A stretch of DNA of 9,286 bases from Paratractidigestivibacter sp963658035 (GCA_963658035.1 CAVKOL010000106.1:1-9286); one strand, 5' to 3'; positions 1 through 5,717 are shown, counted from the first letter of the stretch. The notes: generated from the letters alone by a model not told the origin. A program made the numbers and translations.

Positions 1-2144
1 TGGCCCTGGGCACCGACTACGCCGTTTCGGGCGCCAAGTACGACGGCGCCAACGCTACCGGCGAGGGCGCGGCCACCAAGGCGGGCTTCTCGGTGAAGCT
101 TGCCAACACGACCGCGGCCAAGAACTACGCCCTGGTCAGCGCCGCGGGCGAGCAGGCCGCGACCATCGCCAAGGCCACGGTGAGCTATCCGCAGGTCAAG
201 ACGTCCGGCCTGCGCGGCGCCGAGGGCACGCTCGACCTCTCGGCCTTCGTCGTGCCCGACGGCGCGGTTGCCGTCTCTGGCGTGGACGACAAGGACGGCA
301 TCCTCGACGGCGCGCCCGCCTACGCCAACGGCGCCTTGACGTACAAGCTCAAGGGCTCCGCGCTCGACAACCAACAGGCCGCCGTGACCCTCAAGGTCAC
401 CAGCGCCAACTTCAACGACTACACGCTCGAGGCCCTTCTCGCCGTGTGGCCCAGGGAGCAGGTCGAGATCGCGGTCTCGGACGCCGGGGCCACCTACACC
501 TACAGCGGCGCGGCCCAGGCGCCCTCGGGCATCTCCGTCGAGGACGACGCGGTCGAGGCCGCCGACCTGGTGGTGACCTACGTGGGCACCAACGGCACGA
601 CCTACGGGCCGTCCGCCGAGGCCCCGAAGGCTGCGGGCACCTACGCGATGACCGTGGCCGTCGCGGACACCAACGCCGAGTACTTTGGCTCCACTACCTG
701 CACCTTCCAGATCGCCAAGAAGGAGCTCACGGTCAAGAACCTGGCCGTGGCCAACAAGGTCTACGACGGCACGACCGCCGCGACCATCACTGGCACCCCG
801 GAGCTCGACGGCGCCGCCGAGGGCGACGACGTGGCCCTGACCTGCGGCGTGCCGACCTTCTCGTCCGCCGCTGTGGGCAACGGCGTCCCGGTCACGTTCA
901 CGGACTTCTCGCTTACCGGCGATGACGCGGGCAACTATACGCTGGCCCAGCCCTCCGGCGTCACGGCCAACATCGTGGCCTATGACGCCACCGGCGCCGA
1001 GTACACGTCGACCACCCGCGACTGGACCAACCAGGACTTCACCGTGACCGCGGCCGACAGCTGGAAGGTCTCGCTTACCAATACGGCTGACGGCGACTGG
1101 CGCGACAGCCTGACCTGCTCCGGCGAGACGGGCGCGGGCAGCCTGACCTTCTACGTGCGCAACGAGGCCGAGGGCTACATCTCCGAGGCCGTCGCGCTGG
1201 GCTACAAGATCGACAAGACCGCGCCTAGCGGCAAGATCGAGATCGGCAGCGATTTCTGGACGGAGTTCCTCAAGACCGTCGCCTTTGGCCTGTTCTACAA
1301 GGACGCGCAGACCGTGACCGTTACCGGGGCCGACGCCCTGAGCGGCGTCGCCAAGGTCGAGTACCTGGTCACCGCCGAGGACCTGGGCGTCGATCAGCTG
1401 GCCGGCGAGAAGTTCACGGCGTACTCCGGCGCGTTTGGCATCGAGCCGGACGCCAGCCTGATCGTCTACGCGCGCGTCGCCGACGCGGCCGGCAACGTCG
1501 CCTACCTGCGCTCGGACGGCGTGGTGCTCGACGCGACGGCGCCCGTGATCGGCGGCGCCGAGGACGGCCGCACGTACTGCGGGCCCGTGGAGCTGACCGT
1601 GACCGACGCGAACCTCGATACCGTCACGGTCAACGGCGTGGCGGTCGAGCCGGCCGACGAGGCCATGGTGCTCGACGCCGACGGGTCCGTCACGTTTACC
1701 GTCCGGCCCGCCGAGGGTGCCCAGACCGTCGTCGCCACCGACAAGGCCGGCAACTCCACGACCCTGACCCTGACCGTCAACGACGGCCACACCTGGGGCG
1801 CCTGGGTCTCCAACGGCGACGGGACCCACGCCCGCACCTGCAGGTTCGACGCCACGCACGTCGAGACGGCCGCCTGCCACGGCGGCACCGCGACCTGCGT
1901 CGACCGCGCTGTGTGCGACGACTGCGGCCAGCCCTACGGCGACCTTGCGCCCGACGATAAGAAGGACGACGAGACCGACGGCAAGTCCGACGGCGAGGCC
2001 GCCAAGTCCGACCGCAAGCCCGCCAACAAGCCCAAGGTCCCCGACACCGGCGACGCGACCGCGGCCTCCTGGCTGCCCGCCCTTCTCGGCACCGCAGTCC
2101 TGGGCGCGGCGCTCGTCTCCGCAAAGAAAAAGCGCAGCAAGTAA
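1..2144 (+). CDS. Sortase-anchored repetitive surface protein (3' part, 5' end outside window)
   Basis: The frame is open from the left edge (first full codon at 3) to the TAA at 2142-2144, so about 713 C-terminal residues of a larger protein are visible. The GTG at 93 is an internal valine codon, not a start. Visible parts in order: the end of one YDG-type repeat (about 3-180, with NYALVSA); an intervening Ig/MBG-like segment; a complete YDG-type repeat around 727-984 (VYDGTTAATITG to NYTLAQPSGVTANI); further Ig-like domains (about 985-1780) with TDKAGNSTTLTLTV style strands; a Cys/His-rich tail (1786-1940: HTWGAWVSNGDGTHARTC, then several CxxC-like cysteines); a charged Asp/Lys linker; the sortase signal VPDTG (2037-2051); a hydrophobic helix; and a KKKRSK end. 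This architecture is known for cell-wall-linked adhesin-like proteins of Coriobacteriia and Firmicutes. Export and wall anchoring are well supported; the ligand is unknown. Confidence 0.88.
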   Translation, partial: ALGTDYAVSGAKYDGANATGEGAATKAGFSVKLANTTAAKNYALVSAAGEQAATIAKATVSYPQVKTSGLRGAEGTLDLSAFVVPDGAVAVSGVDDKDGILDGAPAYANGALTYKLKGSALDNQQAAVTLKVTSANFNDYTLEALLAVWPREQVEIAVSDAGATYTYSGAAQAPSGISVEDDAVEAADLVVTYVGTNGTTYGPSAEAPKAAGTYAMTVAVADTNAEYFGSTTCTFQIAKKELTVKNLAVANKVYDGTTAATITGTPELDGAAEGDDVALTCGVPTFSSAAVGNGVPVTFTDFSLTGDDAGNYTLAQPSGVTANIVAYDATGAEYTSTTRDWTNQDFTVTAADSWKVSLTNTADGDWRDSLTCSGETGAGSLTFYVRNEAEGYISEAVALGYKIDKTAPSGKIEIGSDFWTEFLKTVAFGLFYKDAQTVTVTGADALSGVAKVEYLVTAEDLGVDQLAGEKFTAYSGAFGIEPDASLIVYARVADAAGNVAYLRSDGVVLDATAPVIGGAEDGRTYCGPVELTVTDANLDTVTVNGVAVEPADEAMVLDADGSVTFTVRPAEGAQTVVATDKAGNSTTLTLTVNDGHTWGAWVSNGDGTHARTCRFDATHVETAACHGGTATCVDRAVCDDCGQPYGDLAPDDKKDDETDGKSDGEAAKSDRKPANKPKVPDTGDATAASWLPALLGTAVLGAALVSAKKKRSK

Positions 2145-2168
2145 ATCAAACCCCGCGCGCCAAACCCC

Positions 2169-2200
2169 AAAGGCGGTTGCCCCCCGGCAGCCGCCTTTTT
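2169..2200 (+). terminator. Rho-independent terminator of the surface protein gene
   Basis: The arms AAAGGCGGTTGCC and GGCAGCCGCCTTT pair along 13 bp with one G-U wobble and a short C-rich loop. A TTTTT tract ends at 2200, 25-56 bases after the stop codon. It is the natural end of the surface protein transcript and separates it from the Fic gene. Confidence 0.9.
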
Positions 2201-2286
2201 CATGCCGTGCGGCGGGCAGGCGCCAAACCCCGGCACCCGCCCGTATTTTCTCGCCGCCGGAGCCTTGTCGCAGCACTGCTTCGAGA

Positions 2287-2393
2287 TTTCTTGGTTTAAA
2301 TCCGGACCAGCCGAGTAGCCGCTTTCGCCCAACTGGGCAAACGCGCGCAAAACCGCCCCGGCTACTCGCCCATCCCCGATTTAAACCAAGAAA
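2287..2393. repeat. Two-tier symmetric inverted repeat (107 bp)
   Basis: The outer arms TTTCTTGGTTTAAATC (2287-2302) and GATTTAAACCAAGAAA (2378-2393) are perfect 16-bp complements. Nested inside are perfect 10-bp arms CGAGTAGCCG (2312-2321) and CGGCTACTCG (2359-2368). The two tiers are separated by exactly 9 unpaired bases on each side, and the centre contains a small GCCCA/TGGGC hairpin (2328-2338). No T tract follows, so it does not read as a terminator, and no gene is seen inside. It could be a miniature mobile element, a structured RNA or a multi-site operator; the sequence does not decide between these. The rest of 2201-2500 shows nothing else recognisable beyond a short GTCGCGCGAC palindrome at 2395-2404. 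Confidence 0.7.
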
Positions 2394-2508
2394 AGTCGCG
2401 CGACCTTGCAAACCAACCTTCGCGGGCTCGCAAAAGTACCGACGAGCGGCGATTTTGGCGCGGGCTTCTCGATGGGAATATGCCCCCACCTGTCGCCCTG
2501 CTCGCCAC

Positions 2509-2574
2509 CTAAAATATAAACCCGTCATTCGGCGTTCTTATTTTAGATAACTGCCGTAAACTAAAATAAGAACG
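2509..2574 (+). promoter_or_regulatory. Inverted-repeat operator/promoter region ahead of the Fic gene
   Basis: CGTTCTTATTTTAG (2533-2546) and CTAAAATAAGAACG (2561-2574) form a perfect 14-bp inverted repeat with a 14-base centre, ending one base before the ribosome binding site AAAGGAG (2575-2581). A third, imperfect half-site, CTAAAATATAAAC, lies at 2509-2521, 52 bp from the right arm (about five helical turns). Possible -10 sequences (TAAAAT at 2510-2515 or 2562-2567) overlap these half-sites, but no good -35 is visible. The arrangement suggests repressor binding over the promoter. The winged-helix domain of the downstream Fic protein is a candidate regulator by inference. Confidence 0.6.
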
Positions 2575-2588
2575 AAAGGAGCGGGCGT

Positions 2589-3746
2589 ATGTTAAAGGAA
2601 AACCGAGCAGGCATGTGGGTGGCCAATCTCTCTGGCGACGTGCAGTATTTCTCGTATCGGCCCAACCCTTTGCCCCCGGTCTCGTCCCTTGCGCTGGACA
2701 CGGACCTCATGACCCTTGTCGTCCAGGCAAACCGTGCGCTGGCAGAGCTCAATGCCGTTGCAGAGTACGTGCCCGATTTCGACCTGTTTGTCTCGATGTA
2801 CGTCCGCAAGGAAGCGCTCATCTCGTCGCAAATCGAGGGTACGCAGTGCACGCTCGACGATATCCTTGACCCCGAGGTGGCAAATAACGCAAACGCCGAC
2901 GTGACGGACGTTGTAAATTACGTGAATGCCGAGAAGCGCGCGATGGAGCTTTCTCGCGAGCTGCCCTTAAGCGGTCGCCTTCTTCGCTGCGCCCACGAGG
3001 TCCTTTTGCAGGGCGTTCGTGGGGAGGGGAAGACCCCGGGCGAGTTTCGCAGGAGCCAGAACTGGCTTGGCCCTGCGGGTTGCACGCTCAAGGACGCGCG
3101 TTTTGTGCCGCCCAACGTCGAAGACATGCGCCGTGCAATGAGCGACCTCGAGACCTACATGAACGAGCCGGGCGATTTTGACCCGGTGGTTCGCGCAGCG
3201 CTTGTCCATTACCAGTTTGAGACCATCCACCCCTTCCTGGACGGCAACGGTCGCGTGGGGCGCCTGCTGATTCTGCTCTACCTCATGCAAGAGGGCCTTC
3301 TCGCCAAGCCTGTGCTCTACGTGTCGTATTTTCTTAAGAAGAACCAGGTAGAGTACTACGATCGCATGAGTGAGGTGCGCCGCACGGGCAACTACGAGCA
3401 GTGGGTTCGCTTCTTCCTGGAGGCGGTGGTCGAGGCTGCTGCGGACGCTTTGGAATCCGGGTGCAGGCTCATGGAGATGCACGAGCGCAACGCCGCCAAG
3501 GTGGAGGCTATCGCGTCGCGGTCAGATACGAACCGCAGGCTCTTTGCCCACCTTGAGTCGAATCCCATCGTTACCGTTGGCGGCGTGAGCGAGGCGCTGG
3601 GGGTCTCGTTTGCAACGGCGTCCGCGGCGGTTAAGCGCTTGGAGGGCGAGGGCATCCTGGCGCAGACCACCAATGCGTCGCGCAACAGGGTGTTTGCCTA
3701 CGAGGAGTATCTGGCCGAGCTCAGGCGCGGCACCGAGCTTCGCTAG
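2589..3746 (+). CDS. Class II Fic-domain protein with C-terminal winged helix
   Basis: This is a 385-residue protein starting at ATG 2589 behind AAAGGAG with a 7-base gap. The Fic catalytic loop HPFLDGNGRVGR is complete at residues 214-225, including the His, the GNGR anion-binding segment and the final Arg. The inhibitory motif (S/T)xxxE(G/N) is present as SSQIEG at 79-84, N-terminal to the Fic core, which is the class II arrangement where the Glu blocks productive ATP binding. Residues about 315-375 look like a winged helix-turn-helix (VGGVSEALGVSFATASAAVKRL, then a wing), as in Fic/DUF4172-type proteins. Family knowledge: such enzymes usually transfer AMP (or another nucleotide part) to a hydroxyl side chain of a protein; the target cannot be read from sequence. 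It stands alone between two intergenic regions with inverted repeats and has no adjacent antitoxin gene, consistent with self-inhibition. A link to the CRISPR system is only positional. Confidence 0.92.
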   Translation: MLKENRAGMWVANLSGDVQYFSYRPNPLPPVSSLALDTDLMTLVVQANRALAELNAVAEYVPDFDLFVSMYVRKEALISSQIEGTQCTLDDILDPEVANNANADVTDVVNYVNAEKRAMELSRELPLSGRLLRCAHEVLLQGVRGEGKTPGEFRRSQNWLGPAGCTLKDARFVPPNVEDMRRAMSDLETYMNEPGDFDPVVRAALVHYQFETIHPFLDGNGRVGRLLILLYLMQEGLLAKPVLYVSYFLKKNQVEYYDRMSEVRRTGNYEQWVRFFLEAVVEAAADALESGCRLMEMHERNAAKVEAIASRSDTNRRLFAHLESNPIVTVGGVSEALGVSFATASAAVKRLEGEGILAQTTNASRNRVFAYEEYLAELRRGTELR

Positions 3747-3775
3747 GGAGTGGGGTGTCCGGCGGTGTTGAGGGC

Positions 3776-3856
3776 CGATTAGTGTACACAAATGCGATAT
3801 GGGCCACTAGCAAGGCGGTAAATCTGAGCGTTTTGGCAATTTGTGTACACTAATCG
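3776..3856. repeat. 18-bp inverted repeat carrying paired GTGTACAC palindromes
   Basis: CGATTAGTGTACACAAAT (3776-3793) and ATTTGTGTACACTAATCG (3839-3856) are perfect complements separated by 45 bases. Each arm contains the self-complementary 8-mer GTGTACAC, so each arm alone could bind a dimeric regulator, and the two arms could also mark the ends of a small element. No T tract follows the structure. It occupies the gap between the Fic stop codon and the first CRISPR repeat; the rest of 3747-3901 holds no gene that I can support. Confidence 0.7.
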
Positions 3857-3928
3857 ATTGGTCGATACGGCATTACTTGGATAGGCGAGAAGACCGCGAG
3901 ACCTTCGCCGGCCTTCCAATTCCCCAGT

Positions 3929-3937
3929 TGGTACAAT
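3929..3937 (+). promoter_or_regulatory. Extended -10 promoter element at the 3' end of each CRISPR repeat
   Basis: Every visible repeat ends in TGGTACAAT, which fits the extended -10 pattern TGnTAnnnT with TACAAT as the hexamer. Copies lie at 3929-3937, 3995-4003, 4061-4069, 4457-4465 and 4524-4532. In Neisseria meningitidis II-C arrays an equivalent TGnTACAAT starts transcription inside each spacer, giving crRNAs without 5' processing. Here a start about 7 bases downstream of the hexamer would leave about 24 bases of a 30-base spacer, the length seen in that system. Function here is by analogy. Confidence 0.72.
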
Positions 3938-4069
3938 TTCACCCCGCTCGAGTACACCAACCCGGTTGTCTTGCCGGCCTTCCAATTCCCCAGTTGGTAC
4001 AATTGGTACCCTAAGAAGGACGGCGGTCCCGAAGTCTTGCCGGCCTTCCAATTCCCCAGTTGGTACAAT

Positions 4070-4410
4070 NNNNNNNNNNNNNNNNNNNNNNNNNNNNNNN
4101 NNNNNNNNNNNNNNNNNNNNNNNNNNNNNNNNNNNNNNNNNNNNNNNNNNNNNNNNNNNNNNNNNNNNNNNNNNNNNNNNNNNNNNNNNNNNNNNNNNNN
4201 NNNNNNNNNNNNNNNNNNNNNNNNNNNNNNNNNNNNNNNNNNNNNNNNNNNNNNNNNNNNNNNNNNNNNNNNNNNNNNNNNNNNNNNNNNNNNNNNNNNN
4301 NNNNNNNNNNNNNNNNNNNNNNNNNNNNNNNNNNNNNNNNNNNNNNNNNNNNNNNNNNNNNNNNNNNNNNNNNNNNNNNNNNNNNNNNNNNNNNNNNNNN
4401 NNNNNNNNNN
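4070..4410. other. Unresolved run of 341 N within the CRISPR array
   Basis: No sequence is given here. Assuming the 66-bp repeat-spacer period, repeats would fall at 4100, 4166, 4232, 4298 and 4364. The spacer ending at 4429 would begin at 4400, leaving it exactly 30 bases. The register suggests that the length is real, with content masked or unresolved; it could also be a chance match of an estimated gap. Confidence 0.8.
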
Positions 4411-4532
4411 GCACTTGAGCGAGAACGGAGTCTTGCCGGCCTTCCAATTCCCCAGTTGGTACAATGGCAGGATGTAGGCGCGACCCATACCGTCAAGTCT
4501 TGCCGGCCTTCCAATTCCCCAGTTGGTACAAT

Positions 4533-4580
4533 GCCCAAACCAAAACACCCCCTGCGAGCAGGGGGTGTTTTGGTTTGGGC
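4533..4580. terminator. Bidirectional terminator hairpin abutting the last CRISPR repeat
   Basis: Perfect 23-bp inverted repeat: GCCCAAACCAAAACACCCCC, then TGC, two central bases, and the exact complement. The GC-rich core CACCCCCTGC/GCAGGGGGTG is followed on both strands by TTTTGGTTT, so it can act as an intrinsic terminator in either direction. It begins one base after the last repeat. Plus-strand array transcripts, including one from the -10 in the last repeat, would stop here. Minus-strand read-through past the tracrRNA terminator would also stop before running antisense into the array. Confidence 0.82.
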
Positions 4581-4650
4581 CGAAAATAAAATGCCGATAT
4601 CGGGCTTCAAATAAAGCCTCCGTACGCCTTTTTCTAAAAACCGTTCACCT
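4581..4650. other. AT-rich spacer between array terminator and tracrRNA terminator (possible leader)
   Basis: This 70-bp segment has A/T-rich stretches, a CCGATATCGG palindrome (4594-4603) and a small GGCTT/AAGCC stem (4603-4616). No gene is seen. If spacers are added at the 4532 end of the array, as the degenerate repeat at the other end suggests, this segment with the hairpin 4533-4580 would be the leader. That role is inferred. Confidence 0.35.
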
Positions 4651-4694
4651 AAAAAAGGATAGCCCACCTGCATTTTGAATGCGGGTGGGCATAC
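4651..4694 (-). terminator. Terminator of the tracrRNA
   Basis: On the minus strand the arms GCCCACC-C-GCATT and AATGC-A-GGTGGGC (4690-4662) pair with one C-A mismatch around a CAAA loop. Flanking AAGG and CCTT can pair below a UAU/UAU internal loop, which brings the stem to the edge of the TTTTTT tract (4656-4651). It probably also serves as the 3' hairpin of the mature tracrRNA. Confidence 0.88.
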
Positions 4695-4724
4695 CTTGCG
4701 GGTAATCACATAAGTGATTCCCTT

Positions 4725-4765
4725 GTCTAGCCGTGATTCCTTCCAACTCCCCAGTTGATACAAAT
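4725..4765 (-). repeat. CRISPR anti-repeat inside the tracrRNA
   Basis: In plus-strand sense this is a diverged repeat copy: GTCTAGCCG, a 5-base insert TGATT (replacing one G), CCTTCCAACTCCCC, then AGTTGATACAAAT. Compared with the repeat it carries one transversion (T to A at repeat position 5), two transitions (T to C and G to A) and one extra A near the end. Both transitions become G-U/U-G wobble pairs in the RNA duplex, so pairing is kept. The extra A changes the TACAAT hexamer to TACAAA followed by T. Confidence 0.9.
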
Positions 4766-4783
4766 CTAATGCCAGACAAGAGA

Positions 4784-4789
4784 ATTATA
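4784..4789 (-). promoter_or_regulatory. -10 box of the tracrRNA promoter
   Basis: Plus-strand ATTATA reads TATAAT on the minus strand, 19 bases upstream of the anti-repeat and correctly placed for a start near 4777. The -35 region would fall at about 4807-4812, overlapping the cas1 start codon, and is a poor match (TGTTTA). The promoter therefore rests on the perfect -10 and its position. Confidence 0.72.
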
Positions 4790-4811
4790 GCCTATAGACA
4801 GGACCTTAAAC

Positions 4812-5705
4812 ATGCCTAAACGAACTGTCTGTATCCAAAAACCAGCGACGCTCTTCATCAAAGACGACGCGCTTGCTATTGGCAAGGACTGCACTATTCG
4901 GGCGAGAATTCCCCTTGAAGATATTTGGGTTCTAATCATCGAAAGTCATCAGGCTCAGATTACGACTGCCGCCCTTTCCAAAATGGTTGATGCGGGTATA
5001 GGCGTGATGCTGTGCGGGGATGACCATATGCCCAATGGGCTGTTGCTTCCGCTGGGTGCGCATTCAAGACACGCGGCAATAGTCGAGGATCAGCTAGCGA
5101 TATCAAAGCCGCTGCAAAAGAGACTTTGGCAGAGTATCGTCAAGGCAAAAGTATCCAACCAAGCAAAGGTGCTCGAGCTTCTTGGTGAAGACGCAACCTA
5201 TCTGAGGGAAGCAGCGAAGGCGGTCCAATCCGGGGATGCTACGAACAGAGAATCTGTTGCTGCCAGTTGGTACTTCAAGCGCTTGATTCCCAGTGGGACG
5301 AGAAGAAACGGCTCCCTTACGGCCGCCCTTGATTATGGCTACGCGGTCTTGCGGGCGGGGATAGGGCGTTGCGCCGTAAGCGGCGGATGGCTTGTCTCCC
5401 GGGGTATTCACCACTGCAACAACCTCAATGCGTTCAATCTTGTTGACGACCTCATAGAACCCTTTAGACCAATCGTCGACCTGCTGGTTTTGACTGAGCA
5501 TCTTGACGGAGAGCTGACTTCGGAAAACAAGCTCAAGCTGGCATCGGTCTTTGAGTACGAGGTTGCCACGGCGATGGGGACGATGGCGGTTCAATCTGCC
5601 ATTGAGTTTGAGCTCGACACACTCAAGGCGGCAATTCTCGCCGGTGACGCATCGCTTTTGCAGCTGCCGCGCGTTGTCCCTTTGTCAAAGGTGGCTCCGG
5701 AATAG
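4812..5705 (+). CDS. cas1: Cas1 integrase of the type II CRISPR system
   Basis: 297 residues, the usual size for type II Cas1. With Cas2 it forms the complex that inserts new spacers at the array end. The metal-binding residues of the family are in place: E147 in TNRESVAASWYFKRL, H201 in GIHHCNNLNAFNL, and E216 in VDDLIEPFRPIVD. The 15-residue step from H201 to E216 equals that in Streptococcus pyogenes Cas1 (H205/E220). The N-terminal beta domain (about 1-95) precedes the helical catalytic domain. Start ATG 4812 has only a weak AGGA 8 bases upstream, and the first residues (MPKRTVCIQKPATLFIKDDALAI) fit family N-termini. The -35 side of the tracrRNA promoter lies over this start, so the cas1 promoter must sit within or beyond the tracrRNA gene. 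Cas2 follows after 12 bases, indicating one operon. Base composition is clearly less GC-rich than the surface protein gene. Confidence 0.97.
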   Translation: MPKRTVCIQKPATLFIKDDALAIGKDCTIRARIPLEDIWVLIIESHQAQITTAALSKMVDAGIGVMLCGDDHMPNGLLLPLGAHSRHAAIVEDQLAISKPLQKRLWQSIVKAKVSNQAKVLELLGEDATYLREAAKAVQSGDATNRESVAASWYFKRLIPSGTRRNGSLTAALDYGYAVLRAGIGRCAVSGGWLVSRGIHHCNNLNAFNLVDDLIEPFRPIVDLLVLTEHLDGELTSENKLKLASVFEYEVATAMGTMAVQSAIEFELDTLKAAILAGDASLLQLPRVVPLSKVAPE

Positions 5706-5717
5706 AGAGAGGTGCTG

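Larger units (their letters stand above)
3902..4532 (+). CRISPR. Type II-C CRISPR array, 36-bp repeats, interrupted by an N run
   Basis: Four identical 36-bp repeats, starting GTCTTGCCGG and ending TGGTACAAT, lie at 3968-4003, 4034-4069, 4430-4465 and 4497-4532. A fifth copy at 3902-3937 differs at positions 1, 2, 3 and 5. Complete spacers are 3938-3967 (30), 4004-4033 (30) and 4466-4496 (31); 4411-4429 is the visible end of another. Bases 4070-4410 are N. The distance between the repeats flanking the N run is 396 = 6 x 66, which fits five hidden repeats and a total of ten repeats and nine spacers. Guide sense is the plus strand, because the anti-repeat of the minus-strand tracrRNA is complementary to plus-strand repeats (spacer followed by GTCTTGCC). 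Length, the TACAAT end and spacer size match II-C arrays such as that of Neisseria meningitidis. Confidence 0.97.
4651..4777 (-). ncRNA. tracrRNA: tracrRNA of the type II-C system
   Basis: Read on the minus strand, the order is a start near 4777 (7 bases after TATAAT), the anti-repeat (4765-4725), a nexus-like stem GGGAATCAC-TTAT-GTGATTACCC (4722-4700, one bulged A), a linker, and a terminator hairpin with six Ts ending at 4651; total about 127 bases. The anti-repeat pairs with the crRNA repeat as GUCUUGCCG (8 pairs plus one U-U), then a bulge of one crRNA G against five tracrRNA bases (AAUCA), then 14 pairs over CCUUCCAAUUCCCC (one U-G). Pairing continues into the AGUUG-to-UACAAU part, so the duplex spans nearly the whole repeat and gives an RNase III substrate. 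The RNA should hold the guide in the Cas9 encoded at 6093-9110. Ends are predicted, not measured. Confidence 0.92.

Noticed and set aside
93..95. GTG at 93 as the start of the surface protein
   Set aside because: The same frame is open and repeat-like back to the window edge, and there is no ribosome binding site; the gene starts outside the window.
1502..2350. Minus-strand and alternative-frame open frames inside and after the surface protein gene
   Set aside because: They are GC-rich shadows with Arg/Pro-heavy composition and no family resemblance, while the plus frame has clear domains and a sortase anchor.
2395..2404. GTCGCGCGAC palindrome as a regulatory site
   Set aside because: A 10-bp GC-only-style palindrome is expected often in DNA of this composition; nothing else supports a role.
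3779..4763. Long open frames across the array and N run on both strands
   Set aside because: They translate the CRISPR repeat again and again (for example PTGELEGRQD) and are held open by N; they are not proteins.
4784..4796. Plus-strand promoter for cas1 at ATTATAGCCTATA
   Set aside because: No -35 at usable spacing is visible (TTGATA at 4755-4760 is 25 bases from TATAGC); the element fits better as the minus-strand tracrRNA -10.
5712..5714. GTG at 5712 as the cas2 start
   Set aside because: It overlaps the likely Shine-Dalgarno sequence; ATG 5718 has correct spacing and matches Cas2 N-termini better.
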